In this document: positions 26,551-34,776 of the stretch, in pieces
Layout of the letters: the number at the start of each line of letters is the position of its first letter
Position numbering within the stretch: position 1 is the stretch's first letter
Assembly: GCF_014647415.1 (NCBI RefSeq)
Contig: NZ_BMPD01000001.1
Span: 434,001 to 498,000, forward strand
Direction of reading: 5' to 3'
DNA length: 64,000 bases
DNA from: Haloarcula sebkhae
GTDB lineage: Archaea; Halobacteriota; Halobacteria; Halobacteriales; Haloarculaceae
Notes under the pieces: generated by a model
What the model was told of the DNA's origin: nothing
Database searches by the model: none
The model's input: only the letters and a program-made list of their open reading frames with translations
Position numbers and translations under genes: made by a program

Positions 26551-27767
26551 TATTTGAATATCTGTTCCACGTCCGCGCCCGTCTCGGTCGCCCGCTCGAC
26601 ATCGAGGTCGTTGAGGGCGGCGCGCAACTCTTTCTCGTTTGGCAGAGCGTGAATCTCAGCCTGGAACTCGATGTCGTCGGTCTGCATCTGGGAGTCGATG
26701 ATGAACGCGTGCTCCTGATACTGTCCGACCTGCGCCGCAAGCGGATCCATGATCGCCCGTCCCATGTCGTGGACGACCCGCGGCGGCGTGTGTTCGACTG
26801 ACGTCTGGAGGACGTTCGCCCAGCCGTCGACGAACCCGCTCGTCATGATGTTCCCCAGTTCCTCGATGGCGGCCTTGTGCTGGTCGGTTAGTTCGTCGCT
26901 ATCCATCTCGATGGGCATCATCGCCTCCGCGACGTTGATCGCCGAGACCTCGTCGAACAGCACCATGAGGTAGCCACTGGGCGTCCCGGTGAACTCGACG
27001 ACCGTCCCGACGAACGTGTCCGTGCCGATCTGCTTTGGCACGTCCTCGATGGGGGCGAAACTGATCTGTGTCACCTCCGACTCGGTCGGGATGCCGGTCA
27101 TCATCTCGACGTTGTCAGCGGCTTTCTGGGTGCCGCTGGTCGTCATCTCGTTGAACGTCTGGAGCTTGTCGATGGGGATGGCGTCGCCGTCCGTATCGAC
27201 GTGCTCTACCATCATCTCCGTGAGCGAGTCGTACTCAGGGAGCATGTAGATGTAGAAGTTCACCGATTCGTCGATCCATTCGATCTCCGATTTGAACACG
27301 AACACCTGCTGATGGTCGCCGTTCTCAGGTGCATCGGGGAGCACGTCACCGCCGGACTCCTCGATGTACTCCGGCGGCGAATGGTCGATGGTCGCACCGA
27401 CGTAGTCGGCCCAGCCGTCGATGAACCCGCTCATCATGATGTTGCCGATCTCCTCGATGCCACTCCTGGCCATCGCCTCGTCGTCGCTGCTACCGGGCAT
27501 CATCTCCTCGGTGATCGTGCCGGCGCTGTCTACGTCGAAGGCAAGAACGGTATCGCCCTCCAGAACGCCATCGAAAGAGAACTGGACGCCGACGAAGTCA
27601 CGTCCGGCCAGTTCCTCGCCGACATCTGCTCTGTCGAGCAGCGTTATCTTGGTTACGTCGACGACGGCATCGATGCCCGTCATCTGGCCCATCGACTGCG
27701 TGGCCTGTTCTGCCCCCTCGTGAGCGAGTTGGTTGAACGTACCGAGCGACTGAATATCGACGTTCAT
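26550..27767 (-). CDS. cheC: Two-domain CheY phosphatase CheC
   Basis: This 405-residue protein carries two CheC domains. The first has RSGIEEIGNIMMSGFIDGWAD and the second KAAIEELGNIMTSGFVDGWAN. Both match the phosphatase signature E-x2-N with a downstream Pro at the expected spacing. The residue four before the Glu is Ser in domain 1 and Ala in domain 2, where the family shows Asp or Ser. CheC removes phosphate from CheY. The two domains suggest an internal duplication or a dimer-like arrangement. It abuts cheY directly. Confidence 0.92.
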   Translation of the reverse strand: MNVDIQSLGTFNQLAHEGAEQATQSMGQMTGIDAVVDVTKITLLDRADVGEELAGRDFVGVQFSFDGVLEGDTVLAFDVDSAGTITEEMMPGSSDDEAMARSGIEEIGNIMMSGFIDGWADYVGATIDHSPPEYIEESGGDVLPDAPENGDHQQVFVFKSEIEWIDESVNFYIYMLPEYDSLTEMMVEHVDTDGDAIPIDKLQTFNEMTTSGTQKAADNVEMMTGIPTESEVTQISFAPIEDVPKQIGTDTFVGTVVEFTGTPSGYLMVLFDEVSAINVAEAMMPIEMDSDELTDQHKAAIEELGNIMTSGFVDGWANVLQTSVEHTPPRVVHDMGRAIMDPLAAQVGQYQEHAFIIDSQMQTDDIEFQAEIHALPNEKELRAALNDLDVERATETGADVEQIFK

Positions 27768-28127
27768 CTATGAGGGAACGACGTCCTCGATAGCCTCCAT
27801 CACACTGGGTTTCTGGAACGGCTTGGTGATGTATCCGTCAGCTCCCGCTTTCACTGCTTCCTTCATTTTCTCTTCCTGACCGACACTTGTACACATGATG
27901 ACGTTCGCATCGGGATTGGAAGATTTGATCTCGTCCGTGGCCTCGATGCCATCCCGGATGGGCATCACGATGTCCATCATCACCAGATCTGGCCCTTCTT
28001 CTTTGAACACTTCGACAGCTTCGACTCCGTTCTCGACCTCCCCAACAATCTCGTGGTCTTCTTCGAGAATCTCGCGGAGGAGGTTACGCATAAACTCTGA
28101 ATCGTCGGCGATCAGTACGTCTGGCAT
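27768..28127 (-). CDS. cheY: Chemotaxis response regulator CheY
   Basis: This 119-residue receiver carries the phospho-acceptor Asp52 in MMDIVMP, the acid pair Asp8-Asp9, Thr80 in MCTSVG and Lys102 in YITKPFQ. CheA-phosphorylated CheY biases archaellum rotation, through CheF and the ArlC/D/E switch. The start MPDVLIADD is preferred over an upstream start three codons earlier. It is immediately upstream of cheC, with no gap between the two. Confidence 0.95.
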   Translation of the reverse strand: MPDVLIADDSEFMRNLLREILEEDHEIVGEVENGVEAVEVFKEEGPDLVMMDIVMPIRDGIEATDEIKSSNPDANVIMCTSVGQEEKMKEAVKAGADGYITKPFQKPSVMEAIEDVVPS

Positions 28128-28155
28128 GCCTATCAAGCCTACATATCGTGATGAG

Positions 28156-28165
28156 TTAGATAAAG
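28156..28165 (-). promoter_or_regulatory. TATA element of cheY-cheC-cheD
   Basis: The minus-strand ctttatctaa is centred about 33 bases before the cheY ATG, which would give a short leader of a few bases. Confidence 0.45.
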
Positions 28166-28213
28166 GTGTCCCGTAAATTATCGCGTGTGATATCGGTGGG
28201 TCCCGAAACCAAG

Positions 28214-30250
28214 TTACACCGCAGGGAGATGCGGTGTGAGAACGCGAATGAAATCGAGCGCGAAGGGGCCATACTGGAAGTACACGAGCCCCGACAGGAA
28301 GAGATACGCTGTCGTTAGTCCCGCTGGGAGGCTCAGACCCACTGCGACCGCTCTGGACGAGACCCGGCTCGGAGCGAGTGTGCGGCCCAGCACAGTCCCG
28401 CCACAGACTGCTGCCCCACCGAGGTTGAGGAGTGCGTGGAACTGTACCGCCTCCCCGAGCGCCAGATCAAGTCCGGCAACGACACCGAGTCCAAGGAGAA
28501 GGCCCCCGACGACACTCACAGCGTACCCGCCGACAAGCCACCGCCTCGAGTCGCTGATGGGTTCGTGGACTGCGGGAAGCCGAACGACTCCGTACATTAT
28601 GAGCGGGACCGTCGGCAGCAGATATCGAACGGTGAGTTGTGTGCGTAGCGGCAGGCGGCTCAGATAGACGAGCGTGAACACAACTGCGAGGGCCGCAACG
28701 AGCATATCGGTCTGTGTTTGGGGCGAGTACTGCGACGGGCGGACGTCCCATCGCCGTATCCGCTGGTTCGCTGACCGGATCAGAACTACAGGAAGCGCCG
28801 CGACCGCACCGAAAAGCGGGACGGCCTCGAGCATCGTGAGTTCGATTGTCTCGTAAGAATTAGGAGCGTAGTTGATATGTGATGCGGAGCCGCTCCGCAG
28901 GAAAATCTGTGACATTCGATCCGGCGTAGTCAGTACGTCGAAACCACGACTGACCGCATCCGAGACGAACGCCATCGCAGGTGCCGCGGGTCCCAAGACC
29001 TGTTTGAACAGGCCGAGAATCGGTGTGACGATCGGCGTTCCGGTATCACCGCCCGCCCCCGCGGAATCACCAGCACTCCCATCAGACCCCGCGCCGGTAC
29101 CGCCGTCGGTTCCACCGGAAACACCGACAGAACCACCATCCGTCCCCGCAGTCCCACCAGCGCCGCTGCCACCACCAGTACCGCCATCACCACCGGTCTC
29201 AGGCGTGAATTCGACGTCCGCACCCCCAACAGCGGAGAGCAACCGCGGCGGTTTGGCCGGGTTACCGGAGATGAGGAAGTTCGTCACGAGCATCGGGAGC
29301 GAGCCGAGAAAGAGCGCGAGACCAATGACAGCGAGATGAACAAATGAGTTTCGCCTTGCAGTGATCAGGTCCACGAGGGCCAGCGTCACCACGAGGAAGA
29401 ACCCCTCGAAGGCGTGGGTCCAGGTTACTAGTCCAGCCGTGACGTACGCACCGGCGCGAAAGCCGAGCCCGAGTCGGTGTCTGGAGTCAGCATACGCAAT
29501 TCGGCTCCGAGCGAACAGGTACACCGTCGTCAGTAGCAAGAACCCTACCAGAACGTGCCGTTTCGGAAGCGAGGCCCAGAAGCCGACAGACGAGGCGATA
29601 CCGATTGCGACACCGGCCGCCAAAGCGACCGAGCGGTCATGCCAGATTCCGACGAGGCGGTAGAGAACGATGCCGGTCGTCGCTGCCGCGAGCATCGTCG
29701 AGATCTGGAACGCAGCTATCGGGAGCGCAGTGTCGGGGAGGGCTGTCGCTGTCAGCGCTCCGGCCAGAAACAGGACGGCGACGAGACCGCTACCGATCCA
29801 CAGAACAGTACGCCTGGCGGTGTCGGTGTGGCGCTGTCCGAGCACGCTGACGTGAGACACAAAGACGAGCGCAGTGCCCGACCAGAGTCCAAGGAGCAGT
29901 AGCCGGGGTGTAATGAACACGGACAGCGCTTGCAACGCCCAGACCAGCGGGACAGCCAGCAGGATCTGTCCGTAGTTTCGCCCGTACAGTCTGCCGCCGG
30001 CCTCGTGCAGGCCGGGTTGTGCGCCGAGCGTCAGGGTGTACGGCGTCTCCGTGATGTGGAGGTGTCCGTTCGAGACAGCGACGAGCGCGTTGGCAGTGGT
30101 GTACGTGTCGGTGATAAAAATACCAACGCGCCAGTAGAGCCCGAACGTAACAAGCAGGCCGAGCCAGAGGGCGTAGCCGTAGCGGTCACCAAAGACTGCC
30201 TTTCCCGCCTGCCGACAGCGGCCAGTGAACCACTCGACGTCTCGGGTCAT
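28214..30250 (-). CDS. Large polytopic membrane protein, possible GT-C glycosyltransferase
   Basis: This 678-residue protein has about 12 membrane segments. Near the N-terminus ITDTYTTANALVAVSNGHLHI resembles the first periplasmic loop of GT-C sugar transferases, with an acidic residue before the Tyr. Between residues about 345 and 415 lies a low-complexity Gly/Ser/Thr/Asp/Ala run. The gene overlaps the stop of the previous gene by four bases, so they are coupled. Its place between archaellin and cheY suggests a role in the motility envelope, for example glycosylation, but that is inference. No exact family is recognised. Confidence 0.6.
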   Translation of the reverse strand: MTRDVEWFTGRCRQAGKAVFGDRYGYALWLGLLVTFGLYWRVGIFITDTYTTANALVAVSNGHLHITETPYTLTLGAQPGLHEAGGRLYGRNYGQILLAVPLVWALQALSVFITPRLLLLGLWSGTALVFVSHVSVLGQRHTDTARRTVLWIGSGLVAVLFLAGALTATALPDTALPIAAFQISTMLAAATTGIVLYRLVGIWHDRSVALAAGVAIGIASSVGFWASLPKRHVLVGFLLLTTVYLFARSRIAYADSRHRLGLGFRAGAYVTAGLVTWTHAFEGFFLVVTLALVDLITARRNSFVHLAVIGLALFLGSLPMLVTNFLISGNPAKPPRLLSAVGGADVEFTPETGGDGGTGGGSGAGGTAGTDGGSVGVSGGTDGGTGAGSDGSAGDSAGAGGDTGTPIVTPILGLFKQVLGPAAPAMAFVSDAVSRGFDVLTTPDRMSQIFLRSGSASHINYAPNSYETIELTMLEAVPLFGAVAALPVVLIRSANQRIRRWDVRPSQYSPQTQTDMLVAALAVVFTLVYLSRLPLRTQLTVRYLLPTVPLIMYGVVRLPAVHEPISDSRRWLVGGYAVSVVGGLLLGLGVVAGLDLALGEAVQFHALLNLGGAAVCGGTVLGRTLAPSRVSSRAVAVGLSLPAGLTTAYLFLSGLVYFQYGPFALDFIRVLTPHLPAV

Positions 30251-30729
30251 CGATCCACCTGCACTGTCACGTTTTCAGCAACGATTGTCTCAGTAGCTTC
30301 GAAGCTCTGGACCCGAAGCAGGACGGTTCCATTGTACACATCCCGCTCCAGTGACGACGGCGTGACCGCTCTGTCACCGGGTGCGAGCCGGTACGTTCCG
30401 GACTGACCTTTCGAAAGGACCTGCTCGTCTTCGCGAGAGATGTCGAGCGCAGGGATCGCGACCTGATACAGCAGCCTCGGGCGGCCCGTGACAGAATCCA
30501 CGGTCACGCTGGCATCGGGCACCCGGAGATACGCAACCTTCGTGCCGAACCGGCCGTCCGTGATCCGTATCTCCGATGTAGGCAGTTGGACGGAACTGAT
30601 AGCTGCCGTCCCGTCGCCGATAGTCGTCGGCTGTGTCCTGATAGCGTCAACGCCGACGAGCGGTCCCGTCACGACGAGCGTTACCAGAATGAACAGGGCA
30701 ACAACCGTCGGCGGATAACGCGGGACCAT
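30247..30729 (-). CDS. Secreted or membrane-anchored beta-rich protein
   Basis: This 160-residue protein has one N-terminal hydrophobic segment (TVVALFILVTLVVTGPLVGV) followed by a beta-rich polar domain with repeated Val/Thr patterns (DASVTVDSVTGRPRLLYQVAIPALDI, then VLLRVQSFEATETIVAENVTVQVDR). I do not recognise a family. It is coupled to the next gene, a large membrane protein, by a four-base overlap. An attta-rich element at 30758-30765 is about 32 bases upstream of its start. Confidence 0.6.
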   Translation of the reverse strand: MVPRYPPTVVALFILVTLVVTGPLVGVDAIRTQPTTIGDGTAAISSVQLPTSEIRITDGRFGTKVAYLRVPDASVTVDSVTGRPRLLYQVAIPALDISREDEQVLSKGQSGTYRLAPGDRAVTPSSLERDVYNGTVLLRVQSFEATETIVAENVTVQVDR

Positions 30730-30757
30730 TATCTACCCTACACACTACCGTGCCCGG

Positions 30758-30765
30758 ATTTAAAT
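30758..30765 (-). promoter_or_regulatory. TATA box of envelope gene pair
   Basis: The palindromic atttaaat is centred about 33 bases before the ATG at 30729, so the transcript would have a leader of only a few bases. It suits the small secreted protein and its partner. Confidence 0.5.
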
Positions 30766-30855
30766 CCCTCGTCGGTTGGACAGGCTGCTGACCTTGTTCA
30801 TCGCGATAGCTGCTCCATTGCAGGTGACCGTTGAAATGACCGACAGCAGCCCGTC

Positions 30856-31431
30856 TCAGAGTTCGGCACCGTCGGCAGCCTCGACGGCTTCCAAGAGATC
30901 AGCAATAGAATCGTCCGGTGTCAGTTGCGTCGACCGGACGAGCTGTTTGATGACCGGCGGCGGGTAGCGAACCGGCACGTTCGATTCCGACAGCAGAATG
31001 CCCAGCACTTCTTCGACCGGTGTCGACCCGTCCATCTGGCGACCGTACCAGAGCATGAAGCTCTCGAAAACCGTGACGATGTCGTTGGAGGCGAGCTGCT
31101 GCTGGTCGACGTCGCCGTCGAACTTCGCAGTCACGTCGAAGCCGTATCTGGCGTTCGAGTCGGCCATCTGTTCGGCCAGCCACTCGTGGACGTTCGCATC
31201 GGAGAATTCGGGGGCCGACGGCTCCGGGTCCGGTGTAGGAGACGGCGGAGATTCAGACGCCGAATCCGATGAGACTTGGTTCCCGTAGGAGTCGTCAGTG
31301 CGGACGTCCGACGAAACGACGTATCGTCCCTCGTCGATTTCAGTGACGTGCTCGTCGTCGGCGATGTCGAGCTCTTCGGGCGAGAGTACCTTGCCCTCTT
31401 CCGGATTCGGTTCGTCTGACCGCCGGGCCAT
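30856..31431 (-). CDS. Conserved cluster protein, unknown function
   Basis: This 191-residue protein has an acidic N-terminal half with a Pro-rich linker (PPSPTPDPEPSAPEF) and a C-terminal folded region (ANVHEWLAEQMADSNARYGF, then LWYGRQMDGSTPVEEVLGI). It has no signal peptide and no recognised domain. I have seen proteins of this shape annotated only as archaellum-cluster proteins in other haloarchaea. A tatacg element about 26 bases before the ATG suggests an individual leaderless transcript, just downstream of archaellin. Confidence 0.6.
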   Translation of the reverse strand: MARRSDEPNPEEGKVLSPEELDIADDEHVTEIDEGRYVVSSDVRTDDSYGNQVSSDSASESPPSPTPDPEPSAPEFSDANVHEWLAEQMADSNARYGFDVTAKFDGDVDQQQLASNDIVTVFESFMLWYGRQMDGSTPVEEVLGILLSESNVPVRYPPPVIKQLVRSTQLTPDDSIADLLEAVEAADGAEL

Positions 31432-31521
31432 GAGTACTAGTGTGTGAGGCTATCGTATAACTCCGTCGCTGGTCAGGGAGTGCAAGAAAAGAAACGCATC
31501 GAAGCAGAAAGATCCGAAATC

Positions 31522-32127
31522 TTAGAGGCTGACTGCGGAGTTACCAGACAGGGTCTCCGGAACGACCAGTCGAACCTGGGTCGTACCGCCGGACTGGGTG
31601 TTCATTTGGATAGTAGCCGTATCACCTTCAGCTAATCCATCGCCGCCGACGATGGCGGCTGTATCGAGGATTATTTTCGCTCGGTCAGCAGGGTCGTTTA
31701 GAACCGGGTTCGGGTCCGCAATGGAATTTCCACCCTGATCCTGGACGCTAGTAACAGTGAAATCCTGACCACTGCCACTGTCAGTCTCTGCGTATGTCAA
31801 GTCACTGGAACCACTTGAGTGTACGAACTGGAGAATCGAAGTACTCAGGTCGATATTTCCAGCACCGGGTGCCTTTTTCACAGTTATATTGACCTCATCT
31901 ACGCTCCCACTGGTTACGCTACCGACTGCGTTCACCACTTCAAGTCGGTTCGTCACTTGGTCACTGCTCTGTTGGCCGGTTTCCTCGGCGCTGCTCTGGA
32001 GGAAGCCAGCCGTGTTGATCAGGACGCCCGCAGCGATCGCCGCCACCAGCACCATCGCGATGAACACGATTAGGGTGCCGATACCGACCTGCCCGCGGTC
32101 GTCGTCGTTCGTTAGTTCCGTTAGCAT
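31522..32127 (-). CDS. arlA: Archaellin (major archaellum filament subunit)
   Basis: This 201-residue archaellin has a class III signal peptide. Residues 1-12 end in DDDRG and precede the helix [23 protein letters not shown], so prepilin-type peptidase would cut after Gly12. The C-terminal beta-rich domain is surface exposed. One N-glycosylation sequon is present (Asn in VNITV). The start MLTELTNDD is used because residues before it do not continue the signal. It is the only archaellin in the window, so other filament genes, if any, lie elsewhere. Its promoter region is long and AT-rich. Confidence 0.95.
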   Translation of the reverse strand: MLTELTNDDDRGQVGIGTLIVFIAMVLVAAIAAGVLINTAGFLQSSAEETGQQSSDQVTNRLEVVNAVGSVTSGSVDEVNITVKKAPGAGNIDLSTSILQFVHSSGSSDLTYAETDSGSGQDFTVTSVQDQGGNSIADPNPVLNDPADRAKIILDTAAIVGGDGLAEGDTATIQMNTQSGGTTQVRLVVPETLSGNSAVSL

Positions 32128-32507
32128 TGTTGATCCGGGTCTGTCTGACCCTATGCAACCGTTCTTTTCGTTAGTAATAATACCTCCCCCCAAATTATAC
32201 TACTTGATAATAGCAGCTTGAATGGCTGAGGCAGCGTTTTGACAGAAGAGCGCCGATAGTTCGGCCTGAAGAAGACAACTGAGCTACGTCCCCTCTAAGA
32301 ATCAGATTTAATTACTTCTATAGGTCGGAATCAGCGATCGAAATAGCTGATTCGGTGGTAGCCGAGAGATATCGTGTCGCGTGCAAGTTGGTTGGTGGTG
32401 CGATCTATCGAAAATAGACGCTGAAACCAGAGTCGGCAGAGAGATGCCAAGTACAGAGACATCGGCTCACAGGCAGGGCGGTCGGTTGATGTGGTCGAGA
32501 AACACAT
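32128..32507 (-). promoter_or_regulatory. Archaellin upstream region
   Basis: This 380-base region has no gene. It has lower GC than its surroundings and two minus-strand TATA candidates: tattatta (32175-32182) and tataattt (32192-32199), about 52 and 69 bases before the archaellin ATG. The length and AT content fit a regulated promoter, but no operator is recognised. Confidence 0.5.
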
Positions 32508-32783
32508 TCACTCGTACGTGACGAGACTGTACATCACGAACAGGTAGCCGAAAGTCGTCAACCCACTGTTGACTAGCAACAACGACCGCACACCCTCGAA
32601 GTCGTTGATGAACGCGCTAATCATCGTCGCGGCCGCGCCCGCAATGGCGAGCGAGAATCCCACCGAGAGGTGAAGCATCGCCTGTCGGGATGTCTGGATG
32701 TATGCCCGCATGGCCATCCCCACCATTGTCAGTCCAGCGACGACGAACACCAGTGTCGATATGGCATAGAGAAGTTCTATCAT
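32508..32783 (-). CDS. Three-helix membrane protein paired with HTH regulator
   Basis: This 91-residue protein has three hydrophobic segments: LYAISTLVFVVAGLTMVGMAM, MLHLSVGFSLAIAGAAATMISAF and SLLLVNSGLTTFGYLFVMYSL. I know this size and pattern as a small haloarchaeal membrane family often found beside winged-helix regulators. The start is either ATG here or GTG two codons upstream. An attaaa element 28-36 bases upstream fits both. Function unknown. Confidence 0.65.
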   Translation of the reverse strand: MIELLYAISTLVFVVAGLTMVGMAMRAYIQTSRQAMLHLSVGFSLAIAGAAATMISAFINDFEGVRSLLLVNSGLTTFGYLFVMYSLVTYE

Positions 32784-32866
32784 CAGCACTGTACAGGGCT
32801 ACAGCGAACCCGCTATTAAATCCACGCTCGAAAATATCTTTCGTGATAACGCTAAGATGAGGCGCT

Positions 32867-33202
32867 CTACCGCTCCGATAGGGTCCGCCACGCCTCGTCG
32901 AGTTTGTTGGTCACTTCCGACCGCTCTTCGATGTGGACCGTCAGTTCGTCGTCGAAGTCAACCCGTACTTCGTCCACATTGCGCCGGTACACCTTGATAC
33001 GTCGGCGGTCGTCAGAGAGGATATTGTCGTGGAGTTCCAGCAGGTCATGTTCAGTCAGTTCGTCGATGCGTCGGTAACACGTCGCGATGGGGATTCCGAG
33101 TTCGTCGCTGAGCTCCTGTGCGGAGACTGGTTCGTCCGTCGCGTCAAGGATTTCGGCACTGTATTTATTGCCAAGCGTCTGAAGAATCTCCCCTGAATCC
33201 AT
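32867..33202 (-). CDS. Winged-helix transcriptional regulator (ArsR-like)
   Basis: This 111-residue protein has a winged helix at residues 3-70. The recognition part is AQELSDELGIPIATCYRRIDELTEHDLLELH, followed by a wing in NILSDDRRRIKVYRR. There are no visible metal-binding Cys. The C-terminal tail VRVDFDDELTVHIEERSEVTNKL is acidic and may dimerise. It precedes the small membrane protein by 84 bases and lies between archaellin and cheW, so archaellum-related targets are possible but not shown. Confidence 0.75.
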   Translation of the reverse strand: MDSGEILQTLGNKYSAEILDATDEPVSAQELSDELGIPIATCYRRIDELTEHDLLELHDNILSDDRRRIKVYRRNVDEVRVDFDDELTVHIEERSEVTNKLDEAWRTLSER

Positions 33203-33226
33203 CGTTATCAAATCATAAATTCAGTC

Positions 33227-33236
33227 GATAATAAAG
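33227..33236 (-). promoter_or_regulatory. TATA element of winged-helix regulator
   Basis: The minus-strand ctttattatc is centred about 30 bases before the ATG at 33202, indicating a leaderless transcript. Confidence 0.5.
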
Positions 33237-33357
33237 CTATCGCCTGTGATATCGACTGAAAAGAGACAAACACGCACTACAGAGCGCTCGTGCGAAAACA
33301 GCGTTCTGTGCCGCTGTATCCGTTGTTCTACCGAGTAATAATGGCTCTATTGTCTCG

Positions 33358-34083
33358 CTAAATTGGTGATTCTTCCTCGCTCATCATCGAGAAGGCGCTA
33401 GCGTTTTGGTGGACATCGATACCGCCGCGGTCGATCTCCATCGGATAGATATCCGTCTCGATGTTCTGCTTTCGCATCTTGGCGACCCAGACGTATCTGT
33501 TCACACCGGTATCAGTCGGCGTCTGGATAAGGTAGATGTTGCCGTCGGTCAGGTAGTTCTCCAGTCCAATCTCGGTGTCCGGGAAGACGGCTCCCTGTTC
33601 GTTTGTCATCAGCGTCGTGAGACCGCTGTCGCTGAGGATGTCGGTGAACTTCAGGAGATACGTCCGTTTCTCCTTCTCGTTTTCGAAGAACAGTTCGAAC
33701 ATGGCGAGTGAGTCCAGCACGAGCCGGTCGTAGTCGCCGTCTTCGAGTTCTTCGAGGAGGATATCCAGAGAGGAGGTGAAGTCGTTCTCGCGCAGGAGCA
33801 CCTGCTTGTCGTACACCTTGATGTTCCCGTCGTCGACGTGGTCCTGCCAGTTGTCGAAGCCGAGGGATTCGGCGGCCTCCCGGAGGTCCGACTCGTCTTC
33901 CTCAAAGGAGAGGTAGATACCCTTCTCGTCGTATTTTTCTACGCCGTTGTAGATATACTGGAGACAGAGGATCGATTTCCCGGCACCGGGGTTGCCGCTG
34001 ACCAGTGTCGTCGAGTTCTTCACAATGCCGCCGTTCAGAATGTCGTCGAGGCCCTCGATCCCCGTTTTGGTTTGCTCAATCAT
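33358..34083 (-). CDS. KaiC/RecA-like ATPase in the chemotaxis cluster
   Basis: This 241-residue single-domain KaiC-type protein has Walker A GNPGAGKS at residues 30-37, the catalytic Glu pair Glu61-Glu62 (LSFEEDES), Walker B in RLVLDSLAMFE, and a C-terminal stretch VAKMRKQNIETDIYPMEI. The Glu pair suggests it hydrolyses ATP, unlike ArlH, which has STELT there. The short length excludes a double-domain KaiC clock protein. It sits between the winged-helix gene and cheW, so it may control motility. The start MIEQTKTG is used since the longer frame is not RecA-like. Confidence 0.8.
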   Translation of the reverse strand: MIEQTKTGIEGLDDILNGGIVKNSTTLVSGNPGAGKSILCLQYIYNGVEKYDEKGIYLSFEEDESDLREAAESLGFDNWQDHVDDGNIKVYDKQVLLRENDFTSSLDILLEELEDGDYDRLVLDSLAMFELFFENEKEKRTYLLKFTDILSDSGLTTLMTNEQGAVFPDTEIGLENYLTDGNIYLIQTPTDTGVNRYVWVAKMRKQNIETDIYPMEIDRGGIDVHQNASAFSMMSEEESPI

Positions 34084-34171
34084 AGTTTCGGAAGGAACTG
34101 GAAGTTGATTAGATACTTCTCTGTCGGGAATGTTAAAAAGTCTTGCTGGTGTGTCGCTAAACAAACCGGAA

Positions 34172-34606
34172 TCAGTCACCAGCGTGGACGATGGCGGGGT
34201 CCACCCAGATAACAAAACTGTCATCTCGCTTGATTACGCCGCGAATCGAACCAGCATCGTTCGCGGGGGACCGGTCGACCTGCTCCGGAGTGATCTGGAC
34301 TACCTGATACACTTCGTCGACGAGCCAGCCGGCCGCGCCCTGTTCCTCGACGATCTCCGGGTCGAAGACGATGATGCGCTTCTCCGCGCCCTCGTCTTCG
34401 ATGCCAAAGACGACCTTGGGGTCGACGATCGACGTCGTGCGCCCGCGAAGGTCCATAACACCACGGACGTGCGGCGGGGCGTTCGGGACGGACGTGAGCT
34501 CGCCGATGTCGACGATCTCAGTCACGTAGTCGATACTCACGCAGTACGTTTCCGAGCCGAGCTGGAACTCGAGTACCTGACCGGTGGTGGCTGACTGTGC
34601 TGCCAT
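34172..34606 (-). CDS. cheW: Chemotaxis coupling protein CheW
   Basis: CheW bridges transducers and CheA. This 144-residue protein has the double beta-barrel pattern: GQVLEFQLGSETYCVSIDYVTEIV, then PHVRGVMDLRGRTTSIVDPKVVFGI with the conserved Arg-Gly, and GWLVDEVYQVVQI near the end. It is divergent from cheB, and the two starts are 170 bases apart. A cataaagg element at 34641-34648 is about 38 bases before its start. Confidence 0.93.
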   Translation of the reverse strand: MAAQSATTGQVLEFQLGSETYCVSIDYVTEIVDIGELTSVPNAPPHVRGVMDLRGRTTSIVDPKVVFGIEDEGAEKRIIVFDPEIVEEQGAAGWLVDEVYQVVQITPEQVDRSPANDAGSIRGVIKRDDSFVIWVDPAIVHAGD

Positions 34607-34687
34607 TGCGGTTCTTATCCAAACTGTCGCGGATAGTGGCGCATAAAGGTGCCTGCTGGGCTATCAACTTTGATTACGTGGGCGGAG

Positions 34688-34697
34688 TATTTATTTC
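34688..34697 (+). promoter_or_regulatory. TATA element of cheB-cheA-cheR operon
   Basis: The sequence tatttatttc lies in the cheW-cheB divergent space. With standard spacing the transcript starts near 34718, leaving a leader of about 58 bases before cheB, unusual in this window. Confidence 0.45.
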
Positions 34698-34776
34698 GGG
34701 GCCGGACGGGATTTGGAAGTAGGTATGAGGATGTCTCGTTCGCCGATGTCTCCTGTCCGACGGGAGCGTTGGTGAT

